A DNA stretch of 64,000 nucleotides from Lachnoclostridium sp. (GTDB lineage: Bacteria > Bacillota_A > Clostridia > Lachnospirales > Lachnospiraceae): positions 1 to 64,000 of the forward strand of contig SVDR01000003.1 in NCBI GenBank assembly GCA_015057755.1. The letters run 5' to 3'. This document shows, piece by piece, positions 44,435-52,511 of this stretch. Below the pieces are notes generated by a model. That model saw only the letters and a list, made by a program, of their open reading frames with translations, was not told the DNA's origin and did no database searches. Positions within the stretch are counted from its first letter, which is position 1. Every line of letters begins with the position of its first letter. Made by a program: the position numbers and the translations under genes.

Positions 44435-44836
44435 TTACTTCACTAAATGGTCTTTCTTATAGACCAATGTAAACCACAGTTCTTCGTCCATATTTTCCAT
44501 TGATATTACATCGGCCATATATAATGCCATACGTAGCCGCTTCGCATCTACTTCCACCTCAAAACCCGCACTGTGTTTAATCGTAGCAGCAAATTCTGTT
44601 TTGTCCTCTTGAATTTCTAACAGCGCATCCACAGACTCAGCCACATCCTTCAAGACTGGTAAGATCGTTGTAGCAAACCACTCTGAAAGTTTCTCTTCCC
44701 GTTCCTTCTTATCATCCTCCTTCATCTTTAAGATTGCCTTATGCACTTTAGCGAGCTCATGTCCTCGCATTTTGGCTATCGCATCATATACTTCACCCGA
44801 TATCAATCCTTCTTCCGTGTAGTCATATGTCTGCAT
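44435..44836 (-). CDS. Hypothetical helical protein
   Basis: A 133-residue protein, helical and charged (KVHKAILKMKEDDKKEREEKL, about 31-51). No catalytic motif seen. AGGAGGAAG lies before the ATG. It is the gene following the relaxase on the minus strand (with a 169-bp gap), so it may belong to mobilisation. Confidence 0.7.
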   Translation of the reverse strand: MQTYDYTEEGLISGEVYDAIAKMRGHELAKVHKAILKMKEDDKKEREEKLSEWFATTILPVLKDVAESVDALLEIQEDKTEFAATIKHSAGFEVEVDAKRLRMALYMADVISMENMDEELWFTLVYKKDHLVK

Positions 44837-44880
44837 AATCTTCCTCCTTTTCTTATTTTGTTTTCATTTTACCAATGCGA

Positions 44881-45005
44881 TAGATGGGTGCGAAGCGGCA
44901 GAGCGCCTAAATATTTGTCGTGAGAGCAGTGCACCTTGACGAGGGTATGGAAAAAGCGACCAAATATCTTGGCCGCCGGTGTAGATGGAGCAGTGCATAT
45001 TGCCA
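44881..45005. repeat. Short repeats after the relaxase gene
   Basis: GAGCAGTGCA occurs at 44924-44933 and 44988-44997. Partial repeats TAGATGG and CAAATAT accompany them. The gap is 125 bp with no gene. AGCGCCTAAA also occurs at 37599, near a GTGCAGTGCA stretch. Meaning unknown. Confidence 0.4.
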
Positions 45006-46700
45006 TCAAAGAATTTTTCGTTTATATGAAAGGTCCCTGTGAAGACTCTCTGGGCCAGAACCAAGCAGATCCGGTGCTTTGGTTCTGGCTTGTTTGAGTA
45101 AACTGACGTTGTAGCCTTCCTGATAGTGGTCTTTCAGTTTGGATTCAACCAAAGAATCGTATGCCGGTCTCTTGCCACGGACTAAGTCTTTCAGTTCTTT
45201 CGTAAGGGTCTGATTGGTCTGTACGAGCATATGAAACTCCCTGTATAGAGAAAACTGCAGCTCCTGTAACTTCTGAATCCGCTTCTGCTTCTCTTCATAT
45301 ACTCCGAAGTTGATTGTTGCCTTTCCTTTCTCCTTCTGTGAAATATGCTTGACTTCCGCGAGCCGTTGTTTTAAGACCTGTAGATGTTTTTCGTTCTCCA
45401 CTATCTCTTCTTTTAGAAGCTTCCTCTTTTGAATCTGAAACGGATTGGTTTTCTCCAACTGTCTCTGTGCCTCTGCGATCACATGACCCAATGCTTCGAT
45501 CGTTGCCAAAAGCTGTTCCGTTGCCTCTGCTGTGGCACGTGCCTTCTCCAAAGCTGTCCTCTTCTGTTCCTGCTCCGATACTGCCTCTTCCGACAGCGCG
45601 AGCTGTTGATATGCTGTCACGATCGCCTGCGCCCGGATTCCTTCCAGACGTGACGCAATATGCTTCATTCGTTCCCTTTCCTTATTTTCCAGTTGTTTGA
45701 GTTCCACTTCCAACTTGTACAAGAAGCGGTTATCTTCCTGAATCTGTCGGTTCAAATCGCCTCTGTCGGTGCGGATTCCTTTCTTCTCCATCTGAAAAGC
45801 CTGAACTCCCATGTGTACACCTGCGATTCTTGCGACTCCCTGTTCCGCATATGAACGGTGATCGATCCGTGTATCAATCCCATTCTCCTCGAGTACACGG
45901 TTGCAAGTAACCGCCCAGTTCTCACGCCATCTTTTAAGGGTATCCTTAGAACTCCACTGCTGGATGGACGGATTCAGCATTTTCACGGTTGCCGGATACT
46001 TGTTCACACGTTTCAGTCCTTTTTCCTCTGCTTCTTCCGCAGTCATTTTCACTTTTCTCTTTCCCTGATAGTAGTAATACAGTTTCTTCCAACCCTCTGC
46101 TTCGGCCTGTGCTATGAAACGGGCCGGGATGTTCATCTGAAGATTGTCTCTCCGGCAGGTGTATGCCTTTTCTGACTTTGACTCCCACTGCCCGTTTTCA
46201 TCTATCGGCCTCATAGTCAGCATGATGTGGACGTGGCAGTTTCGGAAGATCATCTTTGACAGATCGTTTGTCGGAGTTCCATCTTTATCTACCGGGATTC
46301 CTTTTCCGTTCGTGATTGGCGGATGATGGATCGAGAAGTCCGCGCACATCCCGTTGCAAATGAAATTCTCCAAAATATACTCCCGCACTAATGCGATCTG
46401 CGTTTCCAGAACCAACTCCTTCGGAAGTCCGATTTCAATTTCCCTCGCAAGCTGTGCATTACTGGACTTCTCTGCCTGTTCAACCGAGTTCCAGAGCGTG
46501 GATCGGTCTTTAAACTGCTCCGGAACATAAGCCGGTGTTAGTACTTCGCTGTGGACCACCCAGTTCTTTCTTGTAAAATCATATGTGAGACCATCCCACT
46601 CACTCTCTATCTTGCTTGCTGACCGATAAGCCGCAGCCGCAATCGCGGAACGGCCTTCTGATCGGCTTATTATCTGTGCGCTCAAATGAAAATTTGCCAT
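45006..46700 (-). CDS. mobA: MobQ-type relaxase (MobA/MobL)
   Basis: A 564-residue nickase that starts plasmid transfer. I start at 46700 (MANFHLSAQIIS) because CAAGGAGTGA is upstream; the longer frame has no site. The catalytic region has SAIAAAAYRSASKIESEW (Tyr near residue 25), the HUH-like metal site NCHVHIMLTMRPIDENG (about 155-171), and an active-site HHPPITNG. The C-terminal half is a long coiled coil (about 330-520). oriT lies about 50 bp upstream of its start, on the same side, as in MobQ plasmids. It would nick and lead the single strand out. Confidence 0.95.
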   Translation of the reverse strand: MANFHLSAQIISRSEGRSAIAAAAYRSASKIESEWDGLTYDFTRKNWVVHSEVLTPAYVPEQFKDRSTLWNSVEQAEKSSNAQLAREIEIGLPKELVLETQIALVREYILENFICNGMCADFSIHHPPITNGKGIPVDKDGTPTNDLSKMIFRNCHVHIMLTMRPIDENGQWESKSEKAYTCRRDNLQMNIPARFIAQAEAEGWKKLYYYYQGKRKVKMTAEEAEEKGLKRVNKYPATVKMLNPSIQQWSSKDTLKRWRENWAVTCNRVLEENGIDTRIDHRSYAEQGVARIAGVHMGVQAFQMEKKGIRTDRGDLNRQIQEDNRFLYKLEVELKQLENKERERMKHIASRLEGIRAQAIVTAYQQLALSEEAVSEQEQKRTALEKARATAEATEQLLATIEALGHVIAEAQRQLEKTNPFQIQKRKLLKEEIVENEKHLQVLKQRLAEVKHISQKEKGKATINFGVYEEKQKRIQKLQELQFSLYREFHMLVQTNQTLTKELKDLVRGKRPAYDSLVESKLKDHYQEGYNVSLLKQARTKAPDLLGSGPESLHRDLSYKRKIL

Positions 46701-46746
46701 CTGAATCACTCCTTGAAATTTATTTGCTGCCTGTGGGCTGTTATTT

Positions 46747-46785
46747 ACACCACCCCACAAGGGTGGTGTATAAGTGCGCCCTTCT
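46747..46785 (-). other. Origin of transfer (oriT), RSF1010/MobQ-like
   Basis: A perfect inverted repeat ACACCACCC / GGGTGGTGT (46747-46755 and 46761-46769) is followed directly by TAAGTGCGCCCT (46771-46782). In RSF1010 the relaxase cuts within TAAGTGCG/CCCT after an inverted repeat. By that rule the nick lies between 46778 and 46779 on this strand, with the relaxase gene beginning at 46700. Strong positional and sequence match. Confidence 0.85.
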
Positions 46786-46807
46786 TTATTAAAAAAGAGA
46801 AGGGATT

Positions 46808-47047
46808 TTAACGTCCCATCTCCATCAGTAGTTGTATAGATTTTGGTGCCAGGACCGAGAAAAACACCAACTGCTCAATCTGGCTGTTTGAAAGGCTGAC
46901 GGCCGGTACCACCTCATTGATTGCACTCTCCAAAATGGCGCCTCTCTCAATCAGTCTGTGTGTACGCCTTTTGCGTTCTTTTAAACTCGCGCGTCTTCTG
47001 GCCGCTTCTTCCCGGTGTTTCTTTTGTAAAAGTTCCAGTTCGGTCAT
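46808..47047 (-). CDS. Small mobilisation accessory protein (DUF3847-like)
   Basis: A 79-residue basic protein: LLQKKHREEAARRRASLKER, then a helical ending (SNSQIEQLVFFSVLAPKSIQ). It matches the small DUF3847-type genes found before MobA/MobL relaxases. It may help the relaxase bind oriT. AGAGGTGG precedes the start. It lies directly upstream of the oriT region. Confidence 0.75.
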   Translation of the reverse strand: MTELELLQKKHREEAARRRASLKERKRRTHRLIERGAILESAINEVVPAVSLSNSQIEQLVFFSVLAPKSIQLLMEMGR

Positions 47048-47072
47048 AATTTGACCACCTCTTATTCAATCG

Positions 47073-47216
47073 TTATCTGTACCATGGCAGTTTTCGTCTT
47101 CTTCTTGACTCTGTGTCTGATTCTGACTCTGGTCTGACGGTTTTCTTGTCATCCTTCATTACAACCAGTTCAATTTCTCTACATGGTTTCTTTGTGCCCG
47201 CGAAACTTCGGTACAT
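47073..47216 (-). CDS. Possible small ORF (47 residues)
   Basis: MYRSFAGTKKPCREIELVVM... ending RRRRKLPWYR, very basic at its C-terminus. No good ribosome binding site of its own. An overlapping 23-residue frame starting at 47250 does have AAAGGAG, and would be a leader or the result of a frameshift in one longer gene. Either is possible; I cannot decide. Confidence 0.35.
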   Translation of the reverse strand: MYRSFAGTKKPCREIELVVMKDDKKTVRPESESDTESRRRRKLPWYR

Positions 47217-47263
47217 ATCCATCATAGTAAGTTGTGTCTGCATACTCATATTTCAAATCTCCT

Positions 47264-48211
47264 TTATCTTCTGTGTTTATGTCCTTCCATGGAAGTTCCA
47301 ACTGTCATTTTCTGTTCTGCTCCGGCCAGTTTCAGCTTGTGGCCATCACAGTAATACACATTATCCGTCAGTTGATCCTGCATTGGGACATTTTCAGCAT
47401 TAACACTGCGCACCATGTTCCTCAACACATCGACTCCATGTTTCCACTCCTTTGTAGGGATGATGATTGTCTCATGGATTGAAGATGGTAACATATAAAA
47501 ATCCGAATCCAGACATTCATGTACGGCCTTCATCACAACTGGATCAAGAGCCACAGCCGCACCCTGAAGCCCTCTGGAACTTCCGAGCAGATACATCGGG
47601 TTTGCGGTTCCTACGATCGAACGGTCAAATGAACCGTTAAATTCCCTCTGATAAATACTAATATCATCAAAACCAAAGATGAAGTTTTCGAGTGGATAAA
47701 AGTTTGCTGTACGTCTTAGGTTCTCCGTCGCCATACCAAGCATTTCTTCTTTCGTCATTCTAAGTTGTCCCATAATTTCTTTGCTCACAACTAAAGAAGT
47801 ATCGTCTTCCACACACCATTTGGCATAAAGAGCCATATCTTCAACCCGCTGATGTGGGATGTGCTGCAGCCATTCCTTGTTCCTCTCATATCCCACCACA
47901 CATGCCATCAATTTTTTAGCCGCCTGCTCCGCGTCAAAACTTTGAATATCAAGCGCCGACATCTTTTTAAAAAGAACATCTTCACGGATGCCCAGGATCA
48001 GCTCTTCCATCGATAACCCTTTTTTCCATTCTTCATACCGGTCCTTCGGGTATATCACGATACCCACATGTGTAAAATCTCGACAGATTACGATTCCGGC
48101 CAGGTCTTCATTATTCCTGTGTATCATAGTTTTAGTAAGCGTGCACCCTCTGGGTTCCATTGCATTTACCAATGCATCGTAAAAGCTATTCTCGAAGCTG
48201 TTATAATTCAT
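47264..48211 (-). CDS. DUF5688-family protein
   Basis: A 315-residue protein of the DUF5688 type, common in Lachnospiraceae mobile elements. Seen: FYDALVNAMEPRGCTLTKTM near the N-terminus and the middle VSKEIMGQLRMTKEEMLGMA. No catalytic motif. It is cytoplasmic by sequence. It lies directly 5' of the oriT region and directly 3' of the coupling protein (1 bp gap) in an operon with mobilisation genes, so it presumably serves transfer or element maintenance. Confidence 0.75.
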   Translation of the reverse strand: MNYNSFENSFYDALVNAMEPRGCTLTKTMIHRNNEDLAGIVICRDFTHVGIVIYPKDRYEEWKKGLSMEELILGIREDVLFKKMSALDIQSFDAEQAAKKLMACVVGYERNKEWLQHIPHQRVEDMALYAKWCVEDDTSLVVSKEIMGQLRMTKEEMLGMATENLRRTANFYPLENFIFGFDDISIYQREFNGSFDRSIVGTANPMYLLGSSRGLQGAAVALDPVVMKAVHECLDSDFYMLPSSIHETIIIPTKEWKHGVDVLRNMVRSVNAENVPMQDQLTDNVYYCDGHKLKLAGAEQKMTVGTSMEGHKHRR

Positions 48212-49816
48212 CTATGTACCTCCAAGTCGTTGGTTATATTCCCTGACCTTATCAGCCAGGATATTTAGCATTTTGTCTTTGAAATAGAAGGCTTTCTTAA
48301 TCCTCAGATACCCGATCCCAGACACTACGATTATCACTTCTTCGTCTCTTGTTAGAGTTACCAGATCACTGGTCTCTATGATCGGACGGTCTTCATAAGA
48401 GTATGATCGGTTGCGGTTCTTTCCCGTGTTCTGTGTTTCCCTTTTGTCCTTAAATTTGCCGGCCCATTCAGACACCATCCGGCCGGTCTCGGGATCACTC
48501 GCTTCACAGATAACCTTCACGCGGCAGTTATCAACCAACACTTTCGACTCCGCTTTTGAGTACACCATCTCCACCTGTCCCAGGGACTGGAACGCGAGTA
48601 GGATCATAACCTTTTTGCTGCGGAGTGTTGCCAGAGCTCCGAAGATTCCCTCGATACGACCAAGTCTGGCAAACTCATCGATCACGACCAGAACAGGCTT
48701 CTCTTCGTTTTCACTCCGGCGTTCAAGCTCCCTCAGGGTCTGAACCGTACACAGACGCATAAGCGGTTTATAGCTTTCAAGCAAATGCTCCGGAACTGCC
48801 AGGAAGATCGACTTACCTTCACGGAATGACATCGGACTTGCCTTTGTATAGTTGTCCCGCAGACAGAAGCGGATGTCGGATTTGCTGAAGATAGATAACG
48901 ATGTGGTCATTTCCGTCATGATGTCCTCGATACTCTCGGCTTTCTTCCCTGCATACTTCGCCAGATACTTATAATGCAGATCATTCCGGTCACTCTCTGA
49001 AATAATGTCCGCAATCAGTGTCCCTAGTTCAGCTTCTAGTATTCGATTCACAGAGTCGATGAACGAATCTCCCTGTTTGTAAAAGTAAAGGAGCAGCCCT
49101 GTGAACATGGTCCGGGCGTTCTCCACGAAAAAGGTGTCCTGAGTACTGGTGCTGATGATAAGGGACTGAGCAATCTCTTCCATGGTCTCTATGAGCAGAT
49201 CGCCTGATGGATTTTTGTGTAAACGATAATACGGGTCCCATCCACAGCTTGTACGGTCACTGGGATCAACCACCATGACCTCCTCATCGTACCTGTAGGT
49301 TGATTTTTCATGAAGTTCTCCCTTGATGTCGATAGCAAAGGTCTGATATGACTGTTTTCTGGCCGCGAAATTCGCAAGCAGCGTATCAAGAAGAACAGTG
49401 GATGTTTTTCCAGAACCTGGTCCTCCGATGATACAGTAGTGATATACTGTGTCCAGCGGGATTCGCACGTACTTCTTTCTCCACTTTCCAAGAACGATCC
49501 CTTCCGGTTCCTTTGATAGCAGTTTGCCCGGTACTTGTGGATGGATGGCCTGTTGCTTTAATGCGGACTCCTTCCTGATCCGCGAATCCGGGATCAATCC
49601 ATCTCCGATCACAAACTCATCCAGGCTCTTTCCCTCACACACTGTGGACCAGAGATTATTAAACATGATCCACACCAGAACAGCCAGGGAGAGGATTGCG
49701 ATTTGCGATACCTCGATGTTCTCATAAATCCGTGGCAGGATTAGCGCCAGTACTGGAACAATCCATATCCCGGTCCATGCGATCAGGTTACGAATCGTCT
49801 TCAGGATCCGTTTCAT
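48212..49816 (-). CDS. VirD4/TraG-type conjugative coupling protein (T4CP)
   Basis: A 534-residue membrane ATPase that passes the relaxase-DNA complex to a type IV channel. Start chosen at 49816 (MKRILKTIRNLIAWTGIW) because CCAGGAGG lies upstream. Two membrane helices (about 10-50), then Walker A GGPGSGKTST (about 146-155) and Walker B VLVVIDEFARLG (about 380-391), with a final LLAFQSLGQVEMVY (sensor) motif. No channel subunits are encoded here, so the element must borrow a secretion system. Confidence 0.94.
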   Translation of the reverse strand: MKRILKTIRNLIAWTGIWIVPVLALILPRIYENIEVSQIAILSLAVLVWIMFNNLWSTVCEGKSLDEFVIGDGLIPDSRIRKESALKQQAIHPQVPGKLLSKEPEGIVLGKWRKKYVRIPLDTVYHYCIIGGPGSGKTSTVLLDTLLANFAARKQSYQTFAIDIKGELHEKSTYRYDEEVMVVDPSDRTSCGWDPYYRLHKNPSGDLLIETMEEIAQSLIISTSTQDTFFVENARTMFTGLLLYFYKQGDSFIDSVNRILEAELGTLIADIISESDRNDLHYKYLAKYAGKKAESIEDIMTEMTTSLSIFSKSDIRFCLRDNYTKASPMSFREGKSIFLAVPEHLLESYKPLMRLCTVQTLRELERRSENEEKPVLVVIDEFARLGRIEGIFGALATLRSKKVMILLAFQSLGQVEMVYSKAESKVLVDNCRVKVICEASDPETGRMVSEWAGKFKDKRETQNTGKNRNRSYSYEDRPIIETSDLVTLTRDEEVIIVVSGIGYLRIKKAFYFKDKMLNILADKVREYNQRLGGT

Positions 49817-49937
49817 GCTGTCTATCCTCCTGGCGTATCTCAGCCGCCACCTTATATACATGATACCGATCACGTTCTAATAACAGCTCATCCATCTCGT
49901 CTTCGTGGATGATATAGTATTTCCCTATCTTCCTCAT
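49788..49937 (-). CDS. 49-residue acidic protein
   Basis: Begins MRKIGKYYIIHEDEMDELLL; ends with acidic DPEDDS. GGTGAGG lies 7 nt before its ATG. It overlaps the start of the coupling protein by 29 bp, in another frame, so it is likely translationally coupled to it. Function unknown. Confidence 0.7.
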   Translation of the reverse strand: MRKIGKYYIIHEDEMDELLLERDRYHVYKVAAEIRQEDRQHETDPEDDS

Positions 49938-50765
49938 GTTGTACCTCACCTTGTATATTGCCTTCTAATAGTATTATGCAAGAATGCTCAACAAAAAATC
50001 GCACTTCTTACCCTTATACACCACTAAATTTCGATTATTCACAATGTAAGTGAGTTAATGGGATGTTATCCACACATTTCCCTTGTTATTTGTGTATACA
50101 TCTATCCGCTTATCTTCCTCCACTTATGTATTACAGTACCTATAGAGTTCCTTATGAGGCCGAATCCCTCCGGGATCTATGAAGCCAGATTCATTGTTCT
50201 ATTTGATGAAGCCTGTTGCACTCCTGATGTCTGTGTCATCCACTTGCTGAAGATTTCCAGTTACACTCTTACCCAAACAAACACAGGGCGGCATACATCA
50301 GGCACTCGAGGATGACACAGGGCACTCTCTGTGACGGAAACACCTGGATTCTGATGGACTCTAAAGAACAATCCCGCCATGATTTCAAGAAGTTTACCCG
50401 CGGGATTGTGGCCTCATGCAAACTTAACAATAGCTCGGCCTGCTCATGGCCTCGGATGGCGCCTCTAGGTTGCTCTGGGTTCTCCCAAGGTTCTCATAAG
50501 GTATGAACAAGTTAATTGGCATAAATACCAGATAATAACAACAACTTGGGAAAAACCTCGGTTTTCCTTGTAAATACAAGGTTTTCTCAATTTTACAGAG
50601 TCTGATTTTTCTATATCCAAGATTCTGCTTTTTTGTTTGAGCCTGACAGATCGCGAAAGAATTTCCGTCAAAAAAACTTGCAGAAATTTCAAAATAAAAT
50701 TCGCCATTTTCCCTAAAACTCACATTATATATAAGAGAATAATCATAAAAGAAAGGATATTGTAT
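49938..50765. other. Candidate replication origin region
   Basis: An 828-bp stretch with no supported gene, upstream of the RepL-like gene. It has a perfect DnaA box TTATCCACA (50066-50074), and a palindrome CCTTGTAAATACAAGG (50576-50591) that also occurs in both 751-bp units (37199 and 56616), followed each time by TTTTCTC. A 157-residue minus-strand frame (50424-50897) covers part of it but looks like a shadow. An origin is inferred from position. Confidence 0.5.
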
Positions 50766-51191
50766 ATGAAACTTCCCGTAAAGATTCCACAGCTCATGCG
50801 GTCTGATGGAAAGCTCAAGCTTGTCACAACCTCGAACTGTTCTCTCCGCAACTACCGCCGCATTTTTAATAATCAGGCTTTGCCCGTTATCGCACACTTT
50901 GCAAACAAGCAGACCCAGGTACTTCTGTACCTCATGTACAACGCAGATTCTAACAATTCCATTTTCTGCACCTATGCTGACATCATGGGTAACTGTGAGA
51001 TCAAAGACAGATCCCTTGTTTCCAAGGTCCTGAAGGAGCTGACTGAAGCAGAAGCGATCGTAAAACTCACAACCTCACATTATATGCTGAACCCAGCGAT
51101 CAGCATGCAGGGCAATAATGAGAAGTTCGGCCTTCTGGCCTCAGAATTCAATTCGTATGTAATGGAAAGTAAAAGAAGAAAGGAAAAATAA
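50766..51191 (+). CDS. RepL-like replication initiator
   Basis: A 141-residue protein. The start at 50766 (MKLPVKIPQLMRSDGKL) follows AAAGGATAT. It has the winged-helix core typical of small Firmicute RepL proteins: VLLYLMYNADSNNSIFCTYA and DRSLVSKVLKELTEAEAIVKL (about 90-110), ending with a YMLNPAIS segment (the YxxNP stretch of RepL). RepL-type proteins start plasmid replication; the family match is moderate. Its presence is the main sign that the inserted element can replicate as a plasmid. Confidence 0.7.
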   Translation: MKLPVKIPQLMRSDGKLKLVTTSNCSLRNYRRIFNNQALPVIAHFANKQTQVLLYLMYNADSNNSIFCTYADIMGNCEIKDRSLVSKVLKELTEAEAIVKLTTSHYMLNPAISMQGNNEKFGLLASEFNSYVMESKRRKEK

Positions 51192-51194
51192 CAA

Positions 51195-51524
51195 ATGAAG
51201 AATTTTGATAAGATCAGTGACACAATGATACTGGAAGCTAAGAAAACAAATCTTGTAAGCTTCCTCCGCTCTCGCCACCCGGACAGCATTTGGTTCGCGA
51301 GCCATCCAAATGCAAGGAAGTACCATTGCTGGAGAAGCCGGAAGCATGACAGCCTCGTCTTCTTCACAGAAACAGACGGTATGGGAAACACCATTTACAA
51401 ATACCACCGATGGTCCAACCGTGAACAGGATGACGGCATTACATACCTCGTCAAGTATGAGGGCTACACATGGCCGGCTGCGGTCAGAGCATTAGCTTAC
51501 TACTTTGACAACCTCGATTCATAA
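51195..51524 (+). CDS. Primase zinc-ribbon-like protein (degenerate CHC2 type)
   Basis: A 109-residue protein. Its shape follows the CHC2-type N-terminal domain of plasmid primases: ILEAKKTNLVSFLRSR, then KYHCWRSRKHDSLVFF, KYHRWSN..., and YLVKYEGYTWPAAVRALAYY. The zinc cysteines are largely lost, so it may bind DNA without zinc. It lies 3 bp after the RepL-like gene, so the two belong together in replication. Confidence 0.6.
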   Translation: MKNFDKISDTMILEAKKTNLVSFLRSRHPDSIWFASHPNARKYHCWRSRKHDSLVFFTETDGMGNTIYKYHRWSNREQDDGITYLVKYEGYTWPAAVRALAYYFDNLDS

Positions 51525-51562
51525 ATAAACGGATGCCCTCTGGGGCACCCGTTTATTTTTTT
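51523..51562. terminator. Bidirectional terminator between rep and tniQ
   Basis: AAATAAACGGATGCCC (51523-51538) pairs with GGGCACCCGTTTATTT (51543-51558), with T runs on both sides. It separates the plus-strand replication genes from the minus-strand transposition operon. Confidence 0.9.
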
Positions 51563-52511
51563 ATGCGGTCCGTTGCCGTTTGTATCGGAGCCGTTTATAT
51601 GGTGATCCACATAGCTGCCGTTCATATTCGCCTGCAGCATTCGGCTTTCCAAAGGTTTCTTCCGGCATTTGACCGATCAGAGTTGCGAGAATGATGTATC
51701 GTTCCGGCGACGGAAAATTCCAACTGCGCAACTTCATGGAAAGGCCCTGTGTAAAATATCCTCCGAAGCAGGAGCGTATAATCTGTGGTCCGTAAAAACC
51801 AACAAGGTCCTCGTATAGCTTCTCCGTGTCAATCATCCCTATACGGCTCCCGCAAACCGTACGATATTTTGCTTCCAGTTCGTGATCCAGATTGCTGTAG
51901 CCCTTAGTCGGGCTAAGCTCAAACGGTGCCACCAGATACCGGTACATCATATCAGCCAGTTTCGACTCATACTCCTTTACCTCAAAGTCTGGTTCTCCAA
52001 CCGTTTCGATAAAATCTGGCAGCACAATGCTCTGCTTCCACTCCGTCACCCGTTGGTATTCGATCAGTCTGCAATGGTGTCTGGGACAGACTGTCATAAA
52101 TGGTAGCTGATGTTCCCTGTGCCAGTAACTCTCTCCGTATCTGTCAACTTCTTCTTTCTGGCAGATTGGACAATACCGCAGTGTCTGCTTTGTTCTCGGT
52201 GTCGTTTTCCACCCAAAGTCCACTTGTTTCTCCTGAGATACGGACTCCAACAGTCTCTGTTTTTCCTCAAATGGTTTGATCCTACAGAAGTAAGGGAAGA
52301 GTGTATGGTTTATGACCAGTTTTTTTACATCAAAGACGTCCTCCGGCAGTGTCTGCAGTATATTGAAGATACTCCGATTTGGAAAAAGAAAGAATGGCTC
52401 TTCGCTACTGCGGTTCAGTAGCATGCTCTTATTACAGCTCCTGATATGGAATCGGCACAATACGCTGTACCAAAGTTCATCCGGGTATGGAGTGGGAAAA
52501 TATGGGAGCAT
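51561..52511 (-). CDS. tniQ: TniQ/TnsD-family target selector
   Basis: A 316-residue protein of the TniQ family. The N-terminal PYFPTPYPDELWYSVLCRFH (about 3-22) is the family signature. Zinc motifs follow: YCPICQKEEV (about 118-127) and MTVCPRHHCRLIEY (about 144-157). Tn7 TnsD is about 500 residues; this is the short TniQ-like size. I start at the ATG at 52511, which overlaps the tnsC stop by one base. In Tn7-like elements this protein directs TnsC and the transposase to a target. Confidence 0.9.
   Translation of the reverse strand: MLPYFPTPYPDELWYSVLCRFHIRSCNKSMLLNRSSEEPFFLFPNRSIFNILQTLPEDVFDVKKLVINHTLFPYFCRIKPFEEKQRLLESVSQEKQVDFGWKTTPRTKQTLRYCPICQKEEVDRYGESYWHREHQLPFMTVCPRHHCRLIEYQRVTEWKQSIVLPDFIETVGEPDFEVKEYESKLADMMYRYLVAPFELSPTKGYSNLDHELEAKYRTVCGSRIGMIDTEKLYEDLVGFYGPQIIRSCFGGYFTQGLSMKLRSWNFPSPERYIILATLIGQMPEETFGKPNAAGEYERQLCGSPYKRLRYKRQRTA

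Noticed and set aside
47073..47250. One continuous 58-residue gene between the relaxase accessory and DUF5688 genes
   Set aside because: Base-by-base reading shows a frame change near 47219, so only two short overlapping frames exist.
50424..50897. 157-residue minus-strand frame before the rep gene
   Set aside because: It runs antisense into the rep gene and over the palindrome, with no supporting site or family match.
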